A stretch of DNA of 64,000 nt, from NCBI GenBank assembly GCA_037957365.1, contig JARHVA010005356.1, positions 807,001-871,000 on the forward strand. Reading direction: 5' to 3'. Positions 45,508 through 56,791 of the stretch are shown piece after piece. The stretch comes from Torreya grandis. Taxonomy: Eukaryota > Streptophyta > Pinopsida > Cupressales > Taxaceae. The notes beneath the pieces are model-generated. The model worked only from the letters and a program-made list of their open reading frames with translations, was not told the origin of the DNA and searched no databases. The translations under genes and the position numbers were made by a program. The first letter of the stretch is position 1; every line of letters starts with the position of its first letter.

Positions 45508-47272
45508 AAATTGGTTCGTGCTATTGAATAATTTTTCTTTGATCTTGAAATGTTAAGTATATTATTTGCATTTGATATATTTTTGAGATGAATATACTAC
45601 CATTTAATATAGAATATATTATGAAAATATTCAAATATCTAGTTCAAGTATACGTAGTTACAATTTTATCTCGAAAGTATGGATTTTATACAAAGATTTT
45701 AACCCACAAAGAGAATTTTTTGATGTTTGCAGATATTTTTAGGTTGGGTCTATTGTTTTTTGCTTTGAAAAGAAAATTTTAGCCATTTTTTATTTTTGGT
45801 ATTGAATAGTTTTTTATTAGTTATAAGTTCCTACATTTTTAAATCAGTCATATTGATAATTATGGTAAGCTTAGTAAACAAGATTTTCAGTCATAGTTGT
45901 GCAAATTGGGAGATCCAGTCAATAATTTTGAATATTATGACTTGAAAGTTTCATTCATTTATAATAATATAGTTCTATGAATTTTTTATATATTATTAAC
46001 TTGTGTGACCTTAGGGTTCTGTATGTTTAATTTTGAATGTTTCATATACATGATTTATGTAAGGCTTTATATTCATAATACATGCAAATTTTATTTTTTA
46101 TGGATTTTGGTATCATTTGTTTGTTTACATGAAAATTATTTTATCAAATATTATGTAATATTTGATGAATTTAGTGATTAAGTTTTGCTTGTTTTAATGT
46201 TCATTCTCAAAACTTATAAAAATTGTACATAAAACATTAACATGATCTTGGAAATAATAAGTATAGTTTAATGTTTGATGTTTGATGTTTGATATTGAAA
46301 TTTTAAAATGGAATGTTGGTTATGACTCAAAATTCATTCATATTTCACTCTTTTTAGTTTCAAAATTTTGTTATATTAAAATTTGTATTCAAATGCACTA
46401 TTCAAAGTTATGATAGTATTTAGTATGTATATAGTTTATTCATACTTATTTTGATTATTTATTATTTGATTAATTATATTTATTGACTTATAATGTCAAA
46501 ATTTATTTTAATTTTATCACTTACATAGTATTTATTGTATGTATAGTTAAAAAATTATCTAAATAGATGTCAAAACAATTCAAATCCCCCCACCCATTAG
46601 AAATTGTAATTTCTTCTATATTTATTATTTAATCTTGGAATTTTATTAAGTCCAAACTATAAATTTAAATTAAAATTTTATAATTTAAAATTAAACTAAT
46701 TTATTTTTTAAAATCAAATAATTTTAACTACAACCAACTAAATTTAGTTCTAACTTTATTCATAACTATCTCAAAGAGAGTTACTTTATAAAGAGAATGA
46801 AGACACATAATAAGAGGAGAAACATGTAGGTATCAATATCTCTTCTATGTTCAAATAAAATTCATCTTTTTTTCTTACATACAAACATCTTTGAGATTGA
46901 ATAATCATTTACAGATAGACCAAATAATGCATTCTCTAACAGTGAAGTAATATGCTTTAATAACACAATTATATCCAAGTTTCTTGGCATATTCATAAAT
47001 TATTATCTAAATATTATCAAGAAATAATATAATTTTATGATTTCACATATGTAGTCATACGAATAGAATTTCATGTAGTTGACATGAAAAATGATGAATA
47101 CCTCATTGTTTGTGACAAATTTGTAATCTATTGATTATAATTTGATCTTCATTTGAAGATCATGTTTATAATCAGATTATTTTAATTTTTTTTCAATATT
47201 TTTTTTATTTTACACCCATAAGTTAATTCTAGTTCCAAGTCTCACAATATTTATTTTCTATTAGTTTGATTT
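45508..47272 (+). repeat. Y segment, second copy
   Basis: Co-linear with 20566-22324, for example 'ttttgagatgaatatactaccatttaatata' near 45578, 'gttatcaaatattatgt' near 46140, 'aggtgtcaaaaca'-like text near 46566 and 'gataga' plus 'gaccaa' near 46914. Similarity stops at 'tattagtttgattttt'. Non-coding. Confidence 0.8.
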
Positions 47273-48258
47273 TTCTTTTTTGTCTTAGAGTAGTTTGTTA
47301 GTTTCTTATTCTCTTAAATAGTAAATTTATTTACTCTTATTTTTTGTTTTACTCTCTTATTATTTAGATTTAACTTATTTTTAGTTTCCACAATTATATC
47401 CGTTATCTTGACTAATTTTCCAACTTGCTAACAATAGGCTTAAATTTTTATTAGTTTTAACATTTAGATTAACTTTAGGGATTTTTTTTTTTTTTTAGGA
47501 ATTTGTTTACCTTTCTTAGTTATTTATATTAGATTTAGGTTAGTCTTGGTTAGTTTAGTTAGTTTTTTTTATCTTGATTTCTTTTTTTTTTCTTTCCATT
47601 TATTCCTTTCTCATATGTTTCCTTTCTTGGATCCTCATAGTTTGAATATGTATATGAAATATAGATATTTAGCAAATCTGAGTATTTTATCCTTTAAGGG
47701 ATTGCTTAACTAATAGGATTTGTTTTTTTCATAGGTTATATGATATTTTTATACCTAATTTGAGACTTATTAGTATAATTTTCAAGTAATGATAGCATAT
47801 TAGAGCAAAGCATTATTTATAAAGATCTTTCTTCTTGACATAGTCGATAATAGTGTTAGGTTTGATCAATTTTATAAGATAGTCGTAATATTGATTTAGA
47901 TTTATTATTGAGGGTATTAATCCCAAAAATTTAAAATATCCTTTTTTATGCCCTAGGATTGATTATTAGTGATAGATCCCTTACAATTAAAATGGTATGA
48001 TTTTATTTTGACCTTCATAGGAGGTGAATGGGTTGATTTGTTGACATGAAAAAAATCACTATAAAAAATTTGACAATTTTGTTATGGAAATTTAAATAAA
48101 TTTTAATTATTTATACTTTTTTTTCATGTCTTAAATGATTTTACATCATATCCCATACCCCATTACATTAACTAGTCACTAGTTTTTAGTTCATAGTTAT
48201 CATAATTGATAGCTCAGATTTTGTTTCTAGTTTAGTAATTATTTTTTGCCTAGTTATG
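47273..48258 (+). other. T-rich non-coding stretch
   Basis: Long T runs with short words such as 'ttagttatttatattaga' and 'tttagtttagttag'. No gene was recognised. It continues after LINE-A at 56380. Confidence 0.4.
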
Positions 48259-48277
48259 AAACATATGTATTAGTTTT
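48259..48277 (+). repeat. Target-site duplication of LINE-A, left copy
   Basis: AAACATATGTATTAGTTTT, identical over 19 bases to 56361-56379. Confidence 0.93.
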
Positions 48278-48332
48278 TTTTTAACACCATTATAACAATA
48301 TTTTTATGGAACGCACTCTCTAAGTTTGAATC
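48278..48332 (+). other. LINE-A 5' UTR
   Basis: Very short leader. The phrase 'cgcactctctaagtttgaatc' is repeated as 'gcacactctttgagtttgaatc' across the ORF1 start (48313-48358), a small tandem duplication. Confidence 0.6.
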
Positions 48333-50097
48333 ATGGGCACACTCTTTGAGTTTGAATCAGATGGAACGCATGAGGGTAGGAAAAGAACTGGGGAGAATCT
48401 GGCAGGAGGGACAGACCCTGGGGGAATAGTAGAGGATGAAGGAAAAAATCAAGGGTCAAGATCATTGGTTCACGCTGACAAAGGAACGGATCCACTTGTT
48501 TATGAACCCTCTAGTGGGGTCGAATGTCCCCCATTGAATATTGTGCTAGAACAGTATATTGAGAAAGAGGAAGATAATGCTGATTATAAAAAGGAAAAAC
48601 CATCTGGGAGACAGACAGGGCTCCTTAAACAAAGGACTTGGTCGTCGTTGTTTGGAAAAAAATTGACTACGAAATCCCTTCTTCCACCAGTGACATCTAA
48701 ATCATGCTGGGAGAAAGGTGAGTTTCAATTTTTCATCCCAGTTCCCTTACTTGATTTCTCAATGTCATCTATGGAACTCACATTAGTGGGTAAATTTCTA
48801 GGAGCCAGACCAAACATAGAATCTCTCAGAAATATGGTCAAAAAGAAATGGACTATACATGGAGATGTTGACATTGCACCGATGGTGAATGGCTTCTTCT
48901 ATTTTATTTTCAACTGTAAGGAAGATTGGAACAAGGTTCTTAGTGGAGGGCCTTGGTATTTTGGAAAATGCTCTCTTACAATCAAAAAATGGGAACCAAA
49001 TATGGACTTATCAGATTCATTTTTCTTAACTACCCCTATTTGGCCTATACTTCTTGGTCTCCCTTTAGAATTTTGGCATGAGGACATCTTTAAAGGAATA
49101 GCTAGTTCATTTGGTGAACTAGTGGTAGTGGATAATGCCACGGCTTCAAGAACTAAACTCCAAAGTGATAGGATTTATGTAAAAGTGGCAGACTTGAATC
49201 ACCTCCCAAAAAAAGTGGAGTTAATATCAAAGCTTGGTAAGAAAACCCAAGAGATTATCTTTGAAGATTTGCCAAACTCCTGTTATGCATGCAAGAAATA
49301 GGGGCACTAGGTCAAGAACTATCCCTTTAGAGGTAAAACATTTTAGAGAAATGTTCAGGATGGGAAAAATTTTAAGACTCAACAAAAGAAAATATGGAAA
49401 ATCAAAGAGGACTATCGAAAGATAGGAAAAAACCAAGAAGTTTTAATAGACTTATACATAGTAGGGGATAAAGACTCTTCTAATGAAGAGGCTGATGTTC
49501 TAAATATAACAGGAGATAAAGATATTTCTTTAATAAAAGAAAGTCCCCAGAACAAAGAACAGGGGATGCACCTAGAGAACAAAAAGTTTGAATATTTAAC
49601 AAAGGAAAAGACAGACCTATTAAATCAAATCTTTGATAACCAAAGTAAAGAAGATCAAATTAAAGATGTAAAGGACAATGATGGGCTAGAGGAAGGAGAA
49701 TTGATGCCTGAAGGGGGAAAAATTTAGAGGAAGGAGAGATGACTACCACCTAGTTGGGGGAGAATCAGGTGTCATCTAAGGATGATAATAACATTCTAGT
49801 GGAAGGGGTCCCCATCACAGAAGAAATGGAAGAGGAAGGAAAAAACTTAGAAGACCAAAAGAAAAAGGATGAGAAAAAGAAACATATAAAAATGTTGAGA
49901 TGAGAAGCTCAAAGGCGAATCCTCCTGGGCCTATTCGAAAAAAAGAAGAAAAAGGAATTGATCCACAATCCAAGATAAAACCGGATGTTGGTTCCCCGAA
50001 AAAACTTGGAAAAAGATCTTTGAGGAAGATCAGGGAGAAGGAAAGCAAACAGAATATTGCTGATGGTAGGCAGACAACTCTGTGGGAATTTAGCTAA
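48333..50097 (+). pseudogene. LINE-A ORF1 (DUF4283 and CCHC knuckle), broken
   Basis: ORF1 would bind LINE RNA and chaperone transposition. ATG 48333 opens 322 codons. Residues 1-110 are charged and low complexity. The DUF4283-type fold follows, with MVNGFFYFIFNCKEDWNKVL, GGPWYFGKCSLTIKKWEP, IWPILLGLPLEFWHED and DRIYVKVADL (about 48870-49190). The zinc knuckle at about 49278-49325 reads CYACKK, stop, GH, stop, VKNY: the Trp and a Gln codon became TAG and the last Cys is Tyr, so the knuckle is destroyed. The frame continues past TAG codons to about 49725; a frameshift then leads to the acidic and basic C-terminus, ending GRQTTLWEFS at 50097, 12 bases before ORF2. Confidence 0.9.
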
Positions 50098-50109
50098 TAA
50101 AAATTAGAA

Positions 50110-53100
50110 ATGAAAATATTAAGTTGGAATATTAGGGGGTTAAATAGTATTAAAAAATTGGATATAGTTAGGAATTTTGTCAGAGATCAAAAGCCAGATT
50201 TCCTTTTACTCCAAAAAACCAAGATGAGTAAAGAAAAAGTAGAACAGATCAAAGACTTTAAAAATTATACCATTAGGGCTAGTAGTTCTGAAGGTGCTTC
50301 AGGGGGTACTATGATGCTATGGAAGAAGAATCATTACTCTGGATCTATTTTGATAGATAGTAAAAATCTAATGATTGCTAAAATAACTTGTGTTGACCAA
50401 AAGGAAAGTTGGTATATTGTGAATATCTATACTCCTAATGTCAAGATCCAAAGGAAAAAGGTTTGGGAGACTATCTCAAATTTCAAAAGCAAAGACTATT
50501 GTGGATGGTGGATCATAATGGGAGATTTTAATGTTCCACTCTATGATCATGAGAAAAAGGGAGGTAATACTATTCAATCAAAAGGGAGACTTGATCTAAT
50601 GGAGTTTATAAAAAAAGAAGGACTAATGGATATGGAGCTTCAGGGAATTCAGTTTACATGGAGCAATAAGAGAATTGGCAAAGATTGTATACAAGCCAAG
50701 CTTGATAGGGCCCTAATTTCTCCAGACTGGACTAAAGAATATATATATGTAAGCTGGAAGCTTGCCATAGAATAGGCTCGGATCATTATCCTCTTTTTTT
50801 CACAGCGGCCAAAATGAATCTGAAAAAGAATCACCCTTTCAAATTTGAAAAGATGTGGTTGCAGCATCCACAGTTTGAAAGAAAAAGGGAAGAGTGGTGG
50901 AATATACCTATTGAGGGTATGGCCCTCTTTAGAGTTGTTTCCAAGCTCAAAAAAATTAAAAAGGAAGTGAAGAAATGGAATAATTATTGTTTTGGAAATA
51001 TCTTTGAGAAAAAGAACACCATCAAGGAGGAAATTAGTAGAATCTAGGAAAAAATTCAGCAAGACGGATACACTTCAGACCTCCTATTAGACGAAAGTGA
51101 ACAGTTGATTCAATATCAAGACATAATAACTAAGGAAGAAATCTATTGGAGACAAAGATCTAGGTTGTTGTGGTTGAAAGAAGGAGATAAAAACACAAAG
51201 TTTTTCCATCTCTCGACTCTAAAGCACAAAGCTAAAACTCATATTCAATACCTAAAAAAAGGAGATCAGAAGATTTTAGAGGAATAAGAAATTAAGGAGG
51301 AAATGTTATCCTTTTTCTCTCCCCTGATGAAGGCTGATTTAAACATCAATTTGGAAAGCCAGGTTGATATCCTACGTGTGGTTCCACCTTTGGTCTCGAA
51401 AGAATAGAACAAATTGTTATGTTCTATACCAAAGGATGAGGAAATCTTTAAAGCAGTTTGTTCTTTAGGAGGAGATAAAGCACCTGGACCAGATGGATTT
51501 CCCATGTTCTTTCTTAAAAAACTTTGAAAATTTATTGGCAAAGACGTAAGTAATGTGGTGAAAGAATTCTTTGGAGCCAAACAGATGCTAAAGGAAGTTA
51601 ATTCTACTTTTTTGTGTCTGATTCCTAAAAATATTGGAGCTGACTCACCTGATCAGTTTAGGTTGATAAGCTTATGTAACTCTTTCTATAAGATCATATC
51701 CAAAGTGCTTACTTCCAAAATTATTTAAGTGATCCCTTCGATCATTGCTGTTCAACAAAATGGGTTTATCCCAGGTAGACAAATCCTTAATTCTATAATT
51801 ACTGTCCATGAGAATATTCATTCGTTGTTCAATTCTAACAATGAGGGTTTCATAATGAGAGTTGATATTGCAAAAGCATATGACAGGGTGGATTGGTTAT
51901 TCCTGTCAAACAGTCTTTTAGCTTTTGGCTTTGAACAAAAGGTGGTTGATATTATTTATCAGTTGATATCTACTACCTCAATTGTTGTTATGGTAAATGG
52001 GAGCTCATCCCATTTCTTTAACCCATCAAGGGGATTGAGACAAGGGGACCCCATATCCCCCATTCTATTTGTAATTATGGCTGACTGTATGGGAAGATAT
52101 ATAGGGGACTTAGTTTGTAAAGGTTTATTTAAGGGTCTTAAACCCTCTTCTCATCTACTTATATGCTCCCATGGACAATTCTTTGATGATACTATCTTCA
52201 TGGGGCAATCTGAAGTTAAGGAAGCAAGAACTTTGAAGCAAGCTATAAATTTATATTCATCTGCCTTTGGATAGTTGATTAATTGGAACAAAAGTGTTGT
52301 GTTATTCACTAACACCCCAATTCAGAGATAGAACAAAATAGCCAAAATCCTTAAATGTTTAATAGGTTCTCTCCCCTCTACCTACCTGGGTCTCCCCCTT
52401 GGGATAAAAGTCCCTAAAGCCTTTTGGGAAGAACTCATTAATAAACTCAGCAAGAAACTTGTGGGATGGAAAGGAAATCTTCTAAGCTAGGTAGGAAAGT
52501 TAACCCTCCTCAAAGCAAGTCTTTAAAGCATACCTACTTATGCTTTAAGTCTCTTCAAAATCCCTAAAAAATTTGCTAAAGCTATTGAAAAAATCCAGAG
52601 AAATTTTCTATGGATAGGTACTGAGGAAAAAAGGAGAATGTCATTAATTTCTTGGGACAACATTTGTAAGCCTTTCAGGGAAGGAGGACTAGGAATAAGG
52701 AAAATCAGAAGCATGAACGTAGCTCTTTTAGCAAAATAGGGATGGAGGGTGTATCAGGAAAACAAAGAATGGAGTAAAATATGGAAGAATAAGTATTTAT
52801 TTAATGCAAAATCCCTCTCTGATTTCTTTTCTTACCCTGACGTAACCCATCCATCTTCCATATGGGGGGCAATTCAGGGTACTAAACAAATTTTAGAAAA
52901 AGGAAGCTCTTGGAAAGTAGGTAATTGAAAAAAGGTGAAACTCATGGAGGATGTTTGGTTAAAAGGAATCCCTTTGATAGAAGAATTCTAAGACAAAGAA
53001 GTAATTGACCGATGTAAGCAAAGATATGGAATAATGGTTAACCAATATTGCCAGAATAATTCATGGGTGAACCTTAATGATATTGATCAAGATTTCAATA

Positions 53101-54290
53101 ATAGTCAACTGTCCCTTAATTCTATTTCTCTCTATCCTAATCTTGAAGATAAGATTGTTTGGCATGATGAGCCTAGCAGACAATTTAAAGTTTCTACCAT
53201 TTTTACTTCAAAGGGAAATGGCAACCAACCATTGTGGACGCATGCCTAAATCAAGGGACTCATCCCTAAAATCAAAATCTTCTTTTAGACCCTACTCCAA
53301 AATAAAATCTTGACTCTTGATAACTTACAGAAAAGAGGAATAAATATAGTGAACAGGTGTATTCTTTGTAAAAAAGGTTTTGAAGATAGAGATCACTTGT
53401 TTGTGAATTGTTCCTTTACACAGCAAGTTTGGAAAGAAATCCTCAATCTGTGGGGTATTGCATGGATTCAACACAAAAGTGTGGAACTATCTTTTAAAAG
53501 TTGGTACTATCCCTCTAAGAATCTTGATGTTCTTTTTTTATGGAAACTAACTCTTCCCCATATGTGGTGGGGAATATCGAAAGAAAGAAATAATCAAATT
53601 TTTAGAAGTAAAGAACTTCCAAGATGGGTGGTGGGGCAAAACATCATTAGAGCTATTAAGGAGAATTTCTCATTGCAAATGGATCCTAATCCTACCTTTC
53701 AAATTGATAATCCTTTAAGATCAAAAAAGTATAATGTAAAAAATGAAAATCCTAGACTTGGTGTAACTTGGAAAGTCCCCTCTCATGGGTGGATCAAAGG
53801 GAACTTTGATGGAGCTGCTAAAGGGAACCCAGGGAATGCAAGATGTGGAGGAGTCTTGAGAAACCATATGGGAAATGTAATCAATGCTATTACTATCCCC
53901 ATTGGTAAGTTGAACTGCCATATTGCTGAAACTTTTGCTGCCCTCTAAACCATTAAGCTAGCTGTTGAATTGGGATATTCTAAATTATGGTTGGAAGGGG
54001 ACTCCTTGAACATCATAAATATCTTAAACAATAAAAACTCTGTTTCATGGTCAATAGAGGCTATGGTGATGGAAATGAAAACTTTAATTAAAAAAATTGA
54101 GAAAGTTACTATTACCCATACTTACCGTGAAGCATAAAGAGTCATTGATTAGATAAAAAATTATGCAGTTCGAACAGGACACAAGGTGAGTTGGCAGGAG
54201 ACATTAAACAAGAACATGGATCTTAGAGTGCTCATTCATCATAATGTAATTCATGCTAAGGAGGGAGATATTAGATTGGAATAGAAACCT
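50110..54290 (+). pseudogene. LINE-A ORF2: endonuclease, reverse transcriptase, RNase H
   Basis: This would nick the target DNA and copy LINE RNA onto it. Endonuclease (50110-50820): KILSWNIRGLN, GDFN (residues 138-141), LDRALIS, and SDH at 50778-50786 in a shifted frame; the LQETK catalytic Glu is Lys (codon 50215-50217). RT (about 51460-52280): DKAPGPDGFP, FRLISLCNSFYKIISKVL, GFIPGRQI, MRVDIAKAYDRV, RGLRQGDPISPILF, and the catalytic box reading FFDD at 52179-52190 where relatives have FADD. Zinc finger CILCKKGFEDRDHLFVNC near 53356-53412. RNase H (about 53790-54160): FDGAAKGNPG, AETFAAL, LEGDS, all with their acidic residues. About ten stops or frameshifts are spread through it. Confidence 0.92.
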
Positions 54291-54465
54291 AATGATTTGG
54301 GGGAGTGGATCCATGGAGAAAGGTTTACACTCATCAAATAGAAATGTTCTAGAGTACATGAGGAGGATCCAAAACATGCCAAAAAATAGGCGAGTTCTAT
54401 TCCAAATTGGTAATAGCCAGGTTCACTGTTTAGCTGATAGGGTTTGGGCATTAAAGGAGATTCGT

Positions 54466-56097
54466 ATGGCTTGTAAAAGGAAAGGAGAACCAAAGAAGCA
54501 GGAACCCAAATACTGCGAAGAGTGGAAAGCAAAAGAAGATGTCTAGAAGATCCTTCAGAGAGGAAAGGTTGTGAGTTACATGGAATGGCTTCATGGCTCA
54601 AAACCCATATTACAATGGCTTTTTTCAAAAATTGGATTGATGATAGGGTTACCCTGCATGGCATCACAGTGAATCTAATTGAGGAATTTATAGCAGAGGT
54701 GACGGGGCTTCTAATGGAGGGAATAAAATTATCAAAGCAGACCATCATTTCTAATGAGGCTTTTTGCAAATTCCCTAAGATGGATGCTGAGGAGCAGCAG
54801 CTGGAAAAAAGTAGAGATTTTTTTGAATTGGAGTAGATAAAGGGTATCTACAGAGATGTCTTATGCTGTATCCACGAGTACTTCATACTTGATGGAAGAA
54901 TCAAACAGTCCACAAATTTCACTTTGTATTTCTCAATCACTTCAGGCACAAAGTAAGAATCTCCTTTCCTTTTTATTTGTGTTTTTCCTTGCTCCAAAGT
55001 CTATTTTCTCATAGGAAAAAGGAGTCTCATCCCATCCTGCATGAGGGGTTAATTCTTATAATTGAATTGCATTGCAAGAATAAGGCCATTGTAAAGAATC
55101 TTTATGTGGGAAAAAATAAGGACTTACAGAGTAACAAGAAAGAAATAGTAAAAGGGAATGAAAAAGCTAAATTCAAACTCCCAAGCTTCAATAACCAGAC
55201 TGCTGATAAGGAAACAGAGTGGGAAAGTTTTGAAAACACTAGGGAAGAGAGGCTAGAGGAAGAGGGAGGAATATAAAGTGGGCATTCAAGTTCCAGTGAG
55301 GAAGAAGAAGTGCAAGATAAGAATGAGAAAGGAGTCACTATAGAGGAAAAGTCTGAAAATAGCAACCATGATTCTAAGGAAAACTAGCAAGTGTTTGAGG
55401 AAATTGAAAAAGATCTAGATGATCCTGCTGTGGACCCTGATCAGATTAATGAAAAGTAAAATCTAGTTCAAGTCGCTAACCAAATATTGGAAATGGGAGC
55501 TCAAGTAAAGGAAGTAACCATAATGTAAGCCCTGCTAAAACAAAGGAACAGAAGCGAATGGAAATAGAGGACTATATTGAAGAAGCTGGAAGCAGTCTAA
55601 AAAAGAACACAAAAGATTGGAGTGACAAAAGGCAGAAGGTTGAAAGGTACCCACCTACTAGATTGGCCAATTGCAAAGCTGATGCTACTCTTCAATTCGA
55701 TTTATGGACATATAAGGAGATAATGGAAATCAATAGGAAAATGGAAATAATGGAAGGTAAACAGGAGGCAATTTGGAACAAAATCAATAACATGGAAAAT
55801 CAGATGAGGGATATCCCCATAAAACTCAAAGACTATGAGAACAACCTAAGGGAACTCATAAAGGAAAGCAGAACAAAGATGGAGGAGGTTACCTCTAGCA
55901 TTTGTGCTGCTGTTGTAAACATTGGAAAAAGAGAAAATGAGGAGATCAAAACCTTGGAGGGGCCTAGCAAGAGAACTAGACAGAGCTCAAGAAAGAAAGC
56001 AATGCAAGATGGATCTACGCAGGTGGCTATTGCCATCCATGACACTGTTGTGAAAGGTAAAGAAGCAGTGAAGATGATATTAGAACTAGAAGAATAG
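54466..56097 (+). pseudogene. LINE-A ORF3: extra protein-coding region of unknown function
   Basis: After the RNase H, ATG 54466 opens MACKRKGEPKKQEPK. A +1 shift near 54546 leads to MASWLKTHITMAFFKNWIDD, VTLHGITVNLIEEFIAEVTG, a TAG at 54834, another shift to FVFLNHFRHKVRISFPF, then KKESHPILHEGLILIIELHC and KFKLPSFNNQTAD. An acidic Glu/Ser linker (about 55215-55420, with stops at 55273, 55386 and 55456) precedes MEIEDYIEEAG, a coiled-coil-like EIMEINRKMEIMEGKQ block (about 55720-55880), SKRTRQSSRKK, and TAG at 56095. LINE-B has the same region from 54996 onward. It is not a standard LINE protein. It shares order and phrases with the pseudogene at 10870-12600. Origin by capture is inferred. 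Confidence 0.78.
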
Positions 56098-56360
56098 TCC
56101 TTGGTTCTTTTAGTTGGTTGTGATATCTGGTCTTGTTACCTAGTTTTTTGAACTCTTTTTACTATGGAGTTTCTAGGTCTCTATAAAACCTGGGGTCTAT
56201 CTTTGGTTTTTTGTTTTGTTAGATTTAGGTCTTTGTAATCCTGGTTTTGTTACTTCTGTGAAGTAGGTGTTAGGCTTTGCCTGTGATCATTACTGTTTTA
56301 TCATTCTCCTTTTGTTCAGGGTTTTGGGGTCCCTTCAAAACCTATTTTTACCTTAATCTA
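56098..56360 (+). other. LINE-A 3' UTR
   Basis: T/G-rich sequence nearly identical to 26523-26800, ending in the shared tail. No long poly(A) is present; the last bases are CCTTAATCT. Confidence 0.8.
56321..56341 (+). other. LINE-A 3'-terminal hairpin
   Basis: GTTTTG and CAAAAC form a perfect 6-bp stem around GGGTCCCTT, 19 bases before the element end. Some plant L1-clade LINEs are known to require a 3' stem-loop for reverse-transcriptase recognition; this is a candidate by position. Confidence 0.55.
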
Positions 56361-56379
56361 AAACATATGTATTAGTTTT
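56361..56379 (+). repeat. Target-site duplication of LINE-A, right copy
   Basis: AAACATATGTATTAGTTTT, identical to 48259-48277. Confidence 0.93.
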
Positions 56380-56791
56380 CTAAATAATAGATTTACATCA
56401 AAAAAACTAATTTAAAATCAAGTAGACCAAAATTTAACATCCCAGTTTATGGTTTCTTGACAAGAATAATAACCCATTGGGTAATATTTATTACATTTTA
56501 TTTCAAAATGAAATGAAATACATGTTTTTATTTCAAACCAAATGGTGAAATTTTATTCCTCTATTGAAATAATAATCTATTTGATAATAATAATAATATT
56601 AAAATTATTTATAAAATATGTATTTTTTACTTTAGCTCAAAATTGAATTTTTCTCACATTTGAAGAGAAATTCAAGATTTTTGTAAGATTTTCTCACTTG
56701 ACAATGATATGCTCAAATGAAAAAAATATCTAATTTAATGTTAGATTTTGAACATAAATTTCTTCAATAATTTTTTTTCTATGATAAAATT
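56380..56791 (+). other. AT-rich spacer
   Basis: Continuation of the sequence interrupted by LINE-A. It contains a small imperfect palindrome of 'atttcaaaatgaaat' near 56500-56515 and TAA repeats near 56585-56600. Confidence 0.4.

Larger units (their letters stand above)
48278..56360 (+). mobile_element. LINE-A: full-length 8.1-kb L1-clade LINE with an extra third ORF
   Basis: The perfect 19-bp duplication on both sides defines one insertion event of about 8,083 bp. Inside are ORF1 (48333-50097), ORF2 with endonuclease, RT, zinc-finger and RNase H domains (50110 to about 54290), ORF3 (54466-56097) and a 3' UTR ending TTACCTTAATCT without a long poly(A). Because ORF3 is inside the duplication, it was copied together with the LINE. 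Stops and frameshifts are far fewer than in the gypsy elements, so the insertion is relatively young. Confidence 0.92.
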
